Assembly: GCA_002439805.1 (NCBI GenBank)
Contig: DJPQ01000009.1
Span: forward strand, 3,902 to 13,183
DNA length: 9,282 bases
Source: Bacteroidales bacterium UBA6408
Lineage (GTDB): Bacteria; Bacteroidota; Bacteroidia; Bacteroidales; UBA932
Direction of reading: 5' to 3'
The notes beneath the pieces are model-generated. The model was given only the letters and a program-made list of their open reading frames with translations. It was not told the DNA's origin and made no database searches. Of this stretch, positions 1 through 6,798 are shown piece by piece. Position numbers and translations under genes: made by a program. Each line of letters starts with the position of its first letter. The first letter of the stretch is position 1.

Positions 1-46
1 GCATTCTCACTTTGTTACTACGCACTTTAGCGGATGCTTACAAAAG

Positions 47-88
47 GTCGAAAGTTCATGTTTATGATGAGTCACATGAACCTTCGAC
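47..88 (-). terminator. Terminator-like hairpin after the aldo/keto reductase fragment
   Basis: An inverted repeat has arms at 47-61 and 74-88 (15 base pairs, one of them G-U when read on the minus strand) around a 12-base loop. It starts 19 bases past the minus-strand stop codon of the aldo/keto reductase fragment. A short stretch containing TTTT follows the stem in the minus direction. The position and shape suggest an intrinsic terminator for that gene. The T-run is short, so the hairpin could instead be a mRNA-stabilising structure. Confidence 0.5.
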
Positions 89-107
89 TACGAAAAGCCT
101 GGAGACT

Positions 108-296
108 TTAGTCTTCTGGCGCATTGTCTGCATCCACACAGAACCCTCCGCATGGGGGCATTTCATCCAATAATCTCATGTCTGCTTCGGATAATTCAAA
201 ATCGAATATAAGGGTATTTTCTATGATACGTTTCTCATTGCACGACTTGGGCAGTGGAACAATGCCTTTTTGCAATAGCCATCGCAAGCAAATCGG
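108..296 (-). pseudogene. Aldo/keto reductase, C-terminal fragment only
   Basis: In a minus-strand frame ending with the stop at 108-110, the 61 residues encoded by 111-293 read as the C-terminus of an NADPH-dependent aldo/keto reductase. They begin ICLRWLLQKGIVPLP and continue with KSCNEKRIIEN. This fits the family signature in which the Lys-Ser and the Arg five positions after the Ser contact the 2'-phosphate of NADPH. An FDFELSEADMRLLDEM stretch, the usual last helix of these enzymes, follows. About 200 or more N-terminal residues, including the catalytic Tyr/Asp/Lys/His, are missing. Upstream the frame has no start codon and closes at a stop at 315-317. The frame change coincides with the end of recognisable symporter sequence. 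The family assignment is firm; whether this is a genomic rearrangement or an assembly chimera cannot be told from the window. Confidence 0.82.
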
Positions 297-1330
297 CGCA
301 GTCTTTTGTATATGTCATTGGTGAAGACGCCTGCCGAGATGTTCAGGGTGCCGTTGAGCGAGCTTGCGGTCGCGAAGATCATTCCTCCGAGCATCAGGCC
401 GAGCAGGCCGTTCGGAAGAGCCTCGCGGCACATGAGCAGGTAGGCGTTCTCGTTCTCAAGTCCGGACAGTCCGGGGTTATAGACCCTGTAAATCATAGGC
501 GGGAGCATCCACAGAACGGGGCTGATGAGGTAGAGGGCTCCGAAGAGCCAGCCTACCTTCTGCGCGTCGCGTTCCGTGCGGACGGAGGTGTATCTCTGCA
601 CGTATGACCAGTTTCCTCCGATGAACACCGCGTTGTAGAGACAGAACGCGAAGATGAACCAAGGGGTGTATTCACCGCTGAAGCAGCGGAAGAAGCCCTC
701 GGGAACCCTGGCGAAGAACTCCTGCACGCCTCCGACCTTTCCGAATGAGAGCGGGACGGCGATTATGACCGCCGTGAAGAGAATCACGAACTGGAGCACG
801 TCCGTCACCATCACCCCGCGCAGTCCCCCGAGCGAGGTGTAGATTATGCAGAACAGCCCGAGGGCGAGTATGGATGCCGTAAGGGGCACTCCTGCAGCCA
901 CTTCGAGAATCTTTGCCACGGGATAGAGAAACGAGCCTGAGGTGAACACGGACACGGCGAGGAAGAGGTAGGTGTAGGTCTTCTGGGTCGCCTGTCCGAA
1001 GCTGGCTGTGATGTATTCGGCTGCGGTGAGCGCCCCTGTCCTGTGCCAGCGCGGCGCGATGAAGGTTCCGACTGCGAAACCGGCCACGGCCATGGTTAGC
1101 TGGATGATGATTGCCGTGAGCCCGCAGGAGTAGGCGATGCTGCCCCAGACGACGAAGGTCCCTGCGGAGAAGAAGCCCATGAAGAGCGACAGTCCGCTCA
1201 TCGCCCACGGGATGTTTCCGCCGCCGCCGAAGAATCCCTTGAGGTCCTTTCCCGACTTTGACAGGGAGATGCCCGTCGCAAGCACCGCGACGGAAAAGAT
1301 TACTACGGTTATTATGTCCAGTATGCCCAT
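221..1330 (-). CDS. Sodium:solute symporter (SSS family), 3'-truncated and fused out of frame to foreign sequence
   Basis: This is an inner-membrane transporter of the SSS/SLC5 family, which couples Na+ entry to uptake of a small solute; the substrate cannot be read from the sequence. About nine hydrophobic segments are visible, at roughly residues 5-21, 45-66, 71-91, 118-136, 150-168, 174-195, 224-242, 261-280 and 306-336. Family hallmarks are a GGLRGVMVTDVLQ motif near residues 168-180, RYTSVRTERDAQK at 246-258, and the stretch FATASSLNGTLN followed by TNDIYKRLR at 319-345. Family members usually have about 500 or more residues and 11-13 helices. Here homology stops at about residue 345, and the last 24 residues are the out-of-frame reading of an aldo/keto reductase end, so the protein is probably non-functional as written. 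The start at 1330 lies about 26 bases after a promoter-like TATCTTTG box. It lies downstream of mntP on the same strand, 145 bases away. Confidence 0.85.
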   Translation of the reverse strand: MGILDIITVVIFSVAVLATGISLSKSGKDLKGFFGGGGNIPWAMSGLSLFMGFFSAGTFVVWGSIAYSCGLTAIIIQLTMAVAGFAVGTFIAPRWHRTGALTAAEYITASFGQATQKTYTYLFLAVSVFTSGSFLYPVAKILEVAAGVPLTASILALGLFCIIYTSLGGLRGVMVTDVLQFVILFTAVIIAVPLSFGKVGGVQEFFARVPEGFFRCFSGEYTPWFIFAFCLYNAVFIGGNWSYVQRYTSVRTERDAQKVGWLFGALYLISPVLWMLPPMIYRVYNPGLSGLENENAYLLMCREALPNGLLGLMLGGMIFATASSLNGTLNISAGVFTNDIYKRLRRFACDGYCKKALFHCPSRAMRNVS

Positions 1331-1356
1331 AAGTATGTGTTTCTTCTTACTTTGGG

Positions 1357-1364
1357 CAAAGATA
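1357..1364 (-). promoter_or_regulatory. Bacteroidota-type -7 box for the symporter gene
   Basis: The minus strand reads TATCTTTG here, an exact match to the TAnnTTTG -7 element of the main Bacteroidota sigma factor. It lies 26 bases before the symporter start, implying a leader of about 20 bases. No convincing TTG -33 element was seen at the usual spacing. A second, weaker box, TACCTTTA, lies just upstream on the same strand with a TTG 19 bases before it. The symporter therefore probably has its own promoter rather than relying only on mntP read-through. Confidence 0.5.
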
Positions 1365-1457
1365 GACGTATGGATGTTATAAAGGTACGGATTGCCACCG
1401 ATAAATCAACGGAAACGTTCCCGAAACTTCGAATCCGGTCTGCGGACGGGGCTTATG

Positions 1458-1477
1458 GAGAGTCCCGAGGACCTCTC
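1458..1477 (-). terminator. Weak hairpin at the mntP stop codon
   Basis: Arms at 1458-1465 and 1469-1477 form an 8-base-pair stem with one bulged base and a three-base loop, beginning inside the mntP stop codon on the minus strand. No T-run follows, so as an intrinsic terminator it is doubtful. It may still mark the mRNA 3' end of mntP ahead of the separately promoted symporter gene. Confidence 0.25.
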
Positions 1478-2057
1478 AGCACTGTCCGAGAACCATGTGT
1501 TCAATCAGTATCTTGATGCCTATGCCTATGAGTATCACGCCGCCGACGATTTGAGCCTTTGACGCCAGCCCCTTTCCTACGAGATGTCCGGCCTTGACTC
1601 CGAAGGCGGAGAAAGCCAGCGTCACGACGCCTATCGTCCCGGCGGAAATCCAGATGTTCGCGTCGCTGACTGCCGCGAACGAGACTCCGACAGCCAGAGC
1701 GTCGATGCTTGTCGCGATGGCCGCCATGAGCATGGGTCTGAACGCGAGGTCGTCCTTTTCCGGCTTTTCCGCTTTCCTGTCGTCTTTTTCAAAGGCTTCG
1801 CGTATCATGTTTATGCCGATGAGGGCGAGCAGTCCGAAGGCAATCCAATGGTCCCACGCGCTGATGAGTCCCAGAAACTGGATGCCGAGAAAATAGCCTA
1901 TTACCGGCATAAGCGCCTGAAAGCCACCGAACCATAGTCCTACGATGAGAGCCTGTGAAAGCCCGCTTTTCTTCATCGACATTCCCTTGCAGACCGAAAC
2001 TGCGAAAGCGTCCATCGAGAGACCGGCGGCAAGCAGAAGCAGAGTGATAAAATCCAT
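1476..2057 (-). CDS. mntP: Manganese efflux pump MntP
   Basis: This is an inner-membrane exporter that removes excess Mn2+ from the cytoplasm. The 193 residues match the usual MntP length (about 190). The protein shows the family's internal duplication: SMDAFAVSVCKG at residues 14-25 and SIDALAVGVSF at 117-127 each carry the conserved membrane-embedded Asp (D16 and D119). Six hydrophobic segments are visible. They are split into two halves by a highly charged cytoplasmic linker at about residues 88-105, rich in Glu, Lys and Asp. The start at 2057 is right because the conserved first helix (LLLLAAGLSMDAF) begins a few residues later. No Shine-Dalgarno sequence precedes it, which is normal in this phylum. 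A TATTTTTG promoter box lies 41 bases upstream, and the gene is divergent from the lipoprotein operon. No Mn2+-responsive element was recognised. Confidence 0.95.
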   Translation of the reverse strand: MDFITLLLLAAGLSMDAFAVSVCKGMSMKKSGLSQALIVGLWFGGFQALMPVIGYFLGIQFLGLISAWDHWIAFGLLALIGINMIREAFEKDDRKAEKPEKDDLAFRPMLMAAIATSIDALAVGVSFAAVSDANIWISAGTIGVVTLAFSAFGVKAGHLVGKGLASKAQIVGGVILIGIGIKILIEHMVLGQC

Positions 2058-2098
2058 AATATTCCGTTAAAATCCGTTATAGTTGGCGAAAAGCGGGG

Positions 2099-2106
2099 CA
2101 AAAATA
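2099..2106 (-). promoter_or_regulatory. Bacteroidota-type -7 box for mntP
   Basis: The minus strand reads TATTTTTG, matching TAnnTTTG, 41 bases before the mntP start, implying a leader of about 35 bases. No clear -33 TTG was found. The box lies only 23 bases from the opposing plus-strand box at 2130-2137, so the two polymerase binding sites must overlap. Confidence 0.5.
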
Positions 2107-2129
2107 CAAATTTTCTCCCATTTATTGCT

Positions 2130-2137
2130 TACCTTTG
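2130..2137 (+). promoter_or_regulatory. Bacteroidota-type -7 box for the lipoprotein/DUF5723 operon
   Basis: The plus strand reads TACCTTTG, an exact TAnnTTTG match, 91 bases before the lipoprotein start. This implies an AT-rich leader of about 85 bases. The region at the -33 position is T-rich but has no clean TTG. No second gene fits in the leader. It probably drives the lipoprotein and DUF5723 genes, and possibly the GNAT gene. Confidence 0.55.
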
Positions 2138-2228
2138 CGAGGATTTGTCTTAATCGGCGAAAGCCATACATTGATTATAGGGACACAATATTACTGACAG
2201 GACATAATTCTAATTAAAACCATATTAT

Positions 2229-4010
2229 ATGAGAAAAAATTCTTTTCTTGCATTTGTAATCCTCGTTGCCGCATCCTCGTGCGTCAATAAGGAGTATGAC
2301 ATAACCAAGCCCATTGACATGGAAATGAATGTCGGCGGTCAGATTGAGATTCCCCTTCCGGGCAAGGACAATTCGTTTTCGTATTCGCTCGGAGGCATCC
2401 TGCTCCCGGACGGACAGACGGACGGGATCCTGAAGAAAAATGAGGACGGCAGCCTGATGTTCGTGGTTGAGCCGACCAAGGAAATAGTGGAGAAGTACAC
2501 TTTCGGGCAGATTGCCGCCGATGACTGCGAGAAGGGGGACAGCCGCACTTTCGTCGCATTGGAGTCGGCCATCGGACAGGAACTGGACTATCCCGTGAAA
2601 ATTCCGATGAGTCTTCAGGTTTCGGGGATTGACAGCAGCGTGGAGACTATCCGCGAGGCTGACCTCGACGCGCTGCTTACCCTTTCCGTCAAGACTGTGG
2701 ACGGGACGCGGATCAGCATAAAGTCCGGATATAAGTTCACGCTGCCGGAGTTCATCTTCATCGATGAGAGCACGCTCCCGTCATTCGCTGAGATTGATGC
2801 TGCGGCGAAGAATGCCGGACACCGGAACGTCATCGTAATCAAGGAGACTCAGACATTCGACGGTATCTTCAGCCTCAGCTGTCACATCAACAAACTGGAA
2901 CTGAGCGGCTTCGGTGCAAACGAAGGCAAGATGCACCTCGAAGGTGACGCGACTGCGGATGGCAAGATTGCATTTCTGAAATTCGCCTTTGCCGACAAGC
3001 CGTTCCCGATCGAGACAGTCATGAAGATTACGGATGTGGCGGTTAAATCCGTGACTATGAAGGCCTCCCCGACAATCAGCGCGGAGAGTCAGGAAATTGC
3101 TGTGGGCGATGTTCCGGAAGCGCTGAATGACATTGAGTTTGAGCTCGCGGACGTCGGATTCTTCGTGAGCGCGGAGAACGAAACCCCGTTCAATGCAGTG
3201 ATAGCGGCAAATATTTTCGCCGTTTCGGGAGGCACGACTGCCGGACCTGTGGTCGTGGACGGTTCAAAAAGCGGTTTTTATGTCACGGCAAACACTTCCG
3301 GCGAGAAATTCTGCCTTTCAGAATCCGGAGAATACGGCACTGCTGCCGACAGGAAAATCAAGGTTGCGGGGCTTATGGGGCTTGTTTCTCCGATTCCCGA
3401 GAAAATCCTTGTCTCGGACATCGTGGTGAACGGTGTCGCGGACAGCAAAGACGGGTTTGTGACGGTGGTTGTCGGAAAGGAATACCATCTCGGGTTCTCA
3501 TACATGATTGAGGCTCCCCTTTCATTCAAGTCATTGAAACTCAGGCGAGACGAAAATATAGACATAAACTTCGACCTCGACGAGGTCAGTTTCGACGACC
3601 TCTACATCCGCGCAAATGTGACAAGTACGCTTCCGCTTGACGCTAAACTGAGTTTCGCGCTTACTGACAGCGAAGGCAATGCCGTGCAGGGCGTGAATGT
3701 GATGTATGAAGACGAGGACGGGAACGCGATTGACGAACTTGAACTTGCGGCGGGCAGTCTGACCGGTCCCGTTGTGAAGCCTCTGAAGATAGTGCTTGCC
3801 GCCGACGCGGGCACTCACATCTCAAAACTTCAGACCCTGAGGCTTCATATCGAGGCCGGCTCTCCGGAAGGCAAGGTCGTGACGCTCAATGCGGAGCAGT
3901 CCATCTCCATTTCGGACATAATAGTGGGCACTACAAGCGGAGTGTTCGTCGATGGAAATGACAAGACGCCAGAGAGTGACAGGGAAAACAGTGACTGGGA
4001 AAACCGATAA
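2229..4010 (+). CDS. Uncharacterised secreted lipoprotein, beta-rich, partner of a DUF5723 protein
   Basis: The N-terminus is a lipoprotein signal peptide: MRK, a hydrophobic stretch at residues 6-14, then lipobox AASSC with the lipidated Cys at residue 18. The residues after the Cys (VNKEYD) include a Lys-Glu pair reminiscent of Bacteroidota surface-export signals, so surface display is possible but uncertain. The mature part of about 575 residues has no catalytic motif I recognise. It looks beta-rich, with alternating hydrophobic and polar residues, acidic stretches (for example residues 441-460 and 493-505), and several segments ending in Asp-Gly turns, suggesting repeated beta-sandwich modules. 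The C-terminus (from about 577) is polar and probably disordered. Two Cys pairs that could matter are not obvious. The stop is 12 bases before the DUF5723 gene, implying one transcript and a shared envelope role. The function is unknown. Confidence 0.8.
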   Translation: MRKNSFLAFVILVAASSCVNKEYDITKPIDMEMNVGGQIEIPLPGKDNSFSYSLGGILLPDGQTDGILKKNEDGSLMFVVEPTKEIVEKYTFGQIAADDCEKGDSRTFVALESAIGQELDYPVKIPMSLQVSGIDSSVETIREADLDALLTLSVKTVDGTRISIKSGYKFTLPEFIFIDESTLPSFAEIDAAAKNAGHRNVIVIKETQTFDGIFSLSCHINKLELSGFGANEGKMHLEGDATADGKIAFLKFAFADKPFPIETVMKITDVAVKSVTMKASPTISAESQEIAVGDVPEALNDIEFELADVGFFVSAENETPFNAVIAANIFAVSGGTTAGPVVVDGSKSGFYVTANTSGEKFCLSESGEYGTAADRKIKVAGLMGLVSPIPEKILVSDIVVNGVADSKDGFVTVVVGKEYHLGFSYMIEAPLSFKSLKLRRDENIDINFDLDEVSFDDLYIRANVTSTLPLDAKLSFALTDSEGNAVQGVNVMYEDEDGNAIDELELAAGSLTGPVVKPLKIVLAADAGTHISKLQTLRLHIEAGSPEGKVVTLNAEQSISISDIIVGTTSGVFVDGNDKTPESDRENSDWENR

Positions 4011-4022
4011 AATGAAAGGACT

Positions 4023-5450
4023 ATGAGAAAGAATGCTTTGAAATATATGATTGCCTGCGCTGTCCTTATGGCGGCGCCCCTGATGGTGAACGCACAGAAT
4101 ATGAGGACCGGCTATTTTATGGATGGCTATGCGTTCAAATACAAGATGAATCCGGCCATGGGCTCCAGCCGAGGATTTTTCGCGCTTCCGGTACTCGGCA
4201 ACTTCAATATGGGAGTCGAGTCCAATCTCGGAATGACCTCCGTCCTCTACCCGAAGCAGGACGGAAGCGGCCTCACTACATTCCTCAATTCCGAAGTCGA
4301 TGCCTCCGCGGCGATGAAGAAGTTCGATGACAGAAACTATATGGACATGAACACGGATCTCTCTCTGCTCGCCTTAGGGTTCTGGGGCAGGAAGGGCAGG
4401 ATATTCCACAATGTCGATCTTTCGATAAAGGCAGACATTGCGACCTCGCTCCCCTACGACCTCTTCCGCTTTGCCAAGGAGGGTTCGGTGAACGGGAATG
4501 TGTTTGACCTCAGCGAGACCGGAGTGAATGTAAACTCTCATATATCATGGGCCTACGGATTTTCTCTTCCGATAGGGAGATATGTCCGCTTCGGTGCGAG
4601 GGCGAAGTTCCTGCTGGGACTTGCCGACGCGAGCGTGTCACTAAAAGGAACTCAGGTGACGACCGGAGCGGAGGGAATGTATGCGGTGACCGACGGAACT
4701 TTGCAGGCCGCCCTGCCATTGGGAATGTATCTTCCGCTGAACGAGCAGGGATATGTCGATTGGGAGGAGTCCATTAAGACATACAGCTTTGAGGACGACG
4801 CACTCACTGAGTCTTTCACCAACCTCGGCGGCGCCGTGGATCTGGGCGTAACGGTCGATTTTCTGCGGGATTTCACGGCTTCGGTTTCCGTGACCGACCT
4901 TGGATTCATTTCGTGGAACAACTACTCCGCAGCTTCCGCTGCAAGGGATGCGGACGGCAATCCGAAGAAGACATACATAGTGAAGAGCGGCGAGGACTTT
5001 GACGAGAATCTCGGAGAGACATTGCTTAAGTGTCTTGATTTCAATCTAGAAGAGGACAGGACAAAGAAGGTTCTCGGACTCGACCCTACGCTTTATGTCG
5101 GACTGGAGTACAGGATGCCGTTCTACCGGAGGATGTCAGTCGGACTGCTTTCGACGACGAAGATTGCCGGAATATACACGTGGAGCGAGGGACGGCTCTC
5201 CGTCAATGTTAACCCCACGAACTGGTTCAGCGTGGCGACGAACTACGCCTGTTCGACGTTCGGCCACTCGGCCGGCTTCGCCCTCACCTTCCACCTTCCG
5301 GGATTCAACTTTTTCATGGGCACGGACTCATATATCCCGATGCTCAACATCTCTCCGCAGTTCATTCCTCTCAATCGTATGAATACGTCGGTGACTTACG
5401 GAATAAACATTATGTTCGGGAAATACTGCGGAAAGTACGCGGCCAAATAG
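4023..5450 (+). CDS. DUF5723 family outer-membrane protein
   Basis: This is a predicted beta-barrel outer-membrane protein of a family found in Bacteroidota whose function is not established. Residues 1-24 form a signal peptide (hydrophobic core about 8-21), with cleavage expected after VNA, leaving Gln at the mature start. The conserved family start follows: YFMDGYAFKYKMNPAMGSSR at 31-50, then a GFFALPVLGN stretch. The rest alternates short amphipathic strands with polar loops, for example RYVRFGARAKFLLGL, and ends in strand-like segments near VTYGINIMFGKY. The length of 475 residues is plausible for a 12- to 14-strand barrel, but I cannot count strands reliably. The start has an unusually good ribosome site for this phylum, AAAGGA at 4015-4020, two bases before ATG; this spacing is short. 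The gene sits directly after the lipoprotein gene, so the two may form an outer-membrane pair. Confidence 0.88.
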   Translation: MRKNALKYMIACAVLMAAPLMVNAQNMRTGYFMDGYAFKYKMNPAMGSSRGFFALPVLGNFNMGVESNLGMTSVLYPKQDGSGLTTFLNSEVDASAAMKKFDDRNYMDMNTDLSLLALGFWGRKGRIFHNVDLSIKADIATSLPYDLFRFAKEGSVNGNVFDLSETGVNVNSHISWAYGFSLPIGRYVRFGARAKFLLGLADASVSLKGTQVTTGAEGMYAVTDGTLQAALPLGMYLPLNEQGYVDWEESIKTYSFEDDALTESFTNLGGAVDLGVTVDFLRDFTASVSVTDLGFISWNNYSAASAARDADGNPKKTYIVKSGEDFDENLGETLLKCLDFNLEEDRTKKVLGLDPTLYVGLEYRMPFYRRMSVGLLSTTKIAGIYTWSEGRLSVNVNPTNWFSVATNYACSTFGHSAGFALTFHLPGFNFFMGTDSYIPMLNISPQFIPLNRMNTSVTYGINIMFGKYCGKYAAK

Positions 5451-5507
5451 GAGAATATTTCCTCGGAACGGGGACAACATGATAACAACAAACAAATAAC
5501 AGAAGAT

Positions 5508-6641
5508 ATGTCAGTAGAAATTCGCAAGGTTCAGACGAGAAAGGAACTCAGGGACTTTATTCATTTTGCAAATGACCTCTATAAGGGCAACAAATACTAT
5601 GCGCCGAGCCTGATTTCGGATGACTACAACACTTTTAATCCGAAGAAGAACGGGGCTTATGATTTCTGTCAGGCGCAGATGTTCCTGGCCTATAAGGACG
5701 GGAAACTTGCAGGCAGGGTTATGGGAATCATCAACTCACGGGCAAACGAGAGCTGGAAGGTGAAGCAGGTCCGCTACGGATGGATTGACTTCATCAATGA
5801 CGAGGAGGTCGCGAAGGCTCTTCTGGACGCGGTGGCGGCATGGGGCAAGGAACGCGGGATGACGGAGATTGCCGGCCCGCTCGGATTCACCGACTTCGAT
5901 CCCGAGGGAATGCTCGTGGAGGGATTTGACCGCCTCGCTACGCTTCCCGGGATTTATAACTATCCGTATTATCCGGAAATTATGGAAAAGCTCGGCTACA
6001 AGAAGGAGACCGACTGGATGGAGTACCGGATTACAATCCCGGACGAGCTTCCGGAGCGCTACTACAAGTACGCGGACATCGTGATTGCCAAGAACAAGCT
6101 GAATGTCCGCAAGGTGACGCGCCGTATGATTAACAAGGAGAATTACGGACGCAAGTTCTTCAAGCTCATCAACGAGACCTACTACAAGCTCTACGGGTTC
6201 TCGCTCCTTTCGGACAAGCAGATTGACGCCTACACGAAGCTCTATCTTGGACTTCTGGACACGCGGATGCTCAGCTTCGTCGAGAACGAGAAGGGCGAGC
6301 TTGTGGCTGCCGGCGTGACCATGCCGGACATCTCCGAGGCACTTCAGAAATGCAATGGCGAGCTGTTCCCGTTCGGCTGGTATCACCTTCTAAAGGCAAT
6401 TTTCTGGAAGCCGGGCGACACGATAGATATGCTTCTGATCGGAGTGCGCGAGGACTATCGCGGAAAGGGACTCAACGCTGTGATTATGACGGATCTATAT
6501 CCACGTCTCAAGGCCATGGGATTCAAATATGCAGAGACTACGGCTGAGCTTGAGACCAATGACAAGATTCAGGCAATGTGGAAGTATTTTGACAGGGAGC
6601 AGCATAAACGTCGTAGAGTTTACGCCAAGAAAATCGAGTAG
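5508..6641 (+). CDS. GNAT-like N-acetyltransferase, two-domain form
   Basis: This is a cytosolic protein of 377 residues resembling the large GNAT-fold proteins annotated in Bacteroidota as N-acetyltransferases; they would move an acyl group from acyl-CoA to an unknown acceptor. The C-terminal part holds the acyl-CoA-binding motif: GVREDYRGKGLN at about 312-323, followed by a helix and the TAELETNDKIQAMWKYF segment at 345-361 typical of the GNAT end. The motif has Asn where the second Gly/Ala of R-x-x-G-x-G/A is usual. The N-terminal part (about 1-175) looks like a second GNAT-like unit with FLAYKDGKLAGRVMGIIN at 59-76 and the conserved GPLGFTDFDPEGMLVEGF at 123-140. No signal peptide is present. 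The gene follows the DUF5723 gene by 57 bases with no terminator seen, so co-transcription is likely. The substrate is unknown. Confidence 0.8.
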   Translation: MSVEIRKVQTRKELRDFIHFANDLYKGNKYYAPSLISDDYNTFNPKKNGAYDFCQAQMFLAYKDGKLAGRVMGIINSRANESWKVKQVRYGWIDFINDEEVAKALLDAVAAWGKERGMTEIAGPLGFTDFDPEGMLVEGFDRLATLPGIYNYPYYPEIMEKLGYKKETDWMEYRITIPDELPERYYKYADIVIAKNKLNVRKVTRRMINKENYGRKFFKLINETYYKLYGFSLLSDKQIDAYTKLYLGLLDTRMLSFVENEKGELVAAGVTMPDISEALQKCNGELFPFGWYHLLKAIFWKPGDTIDMLLIGVREDYRGKGLNAVIMTDLYPRLKAMGFKYAETTAELETNDKIQAMWKYFDREQHKRRRVYAKKIE

Positions 6642-6798
6642 TCTGCAAAAAAAGGTGATTCCCGCGTTGCGGTGTTTGTCCAAATCCTCACGACCATGAG
6701 GTTGCTGCGGTTTGGCCTTCGCCCTGCGCCTTGAACTCCCACTTTTTATCAAACTCCTCGGTCTCTGCTTCATAAACTGAAAATAAAGAAAAACGATT
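6642..6798. other. Intergenic region between the GNAT gene and rarA
   Basis: These 157 bases hold no supported gene. A run of seven A's lies just after the GNAT stop, a small imperfectly placed hairpin (5-base-pair arms) spans 6686-6701, and the last 20 bases before rarA are A-rich. I found no good TAnnTTTG box, so the rarA promoter is not located. No Shine-Dalgarno sequence precedes rarA. Confidence 0.5.

Noticed and set aside
672..1208. A 178-codon minus-strand frame inside the symporter gene.
   Set aside because: It is an alternative frame of the symporter, rich in Arg and His, with no hydrophobic segments or motif.
2058..2098. A Mn2+-sensing yybP-ykoY riboswitch in the mntP leader.
   Set aside because: The predicted leader is only about 35 bases, too short for that fold, and none of its conserved loops were seen.
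5736..6386. A 216-codon minus-strand frame opposite the GNAT-like gene.
   Set aside because: It is the antisense shadow of a well-supported gene, has no family features, and nothing upstream looks like a promoter.
6686..6701. A terminator for the GNAT-like gene.
   Set aside because: The stem has only five base pairs and no T-run follows, so it is no better than chance in DNA of this composition.
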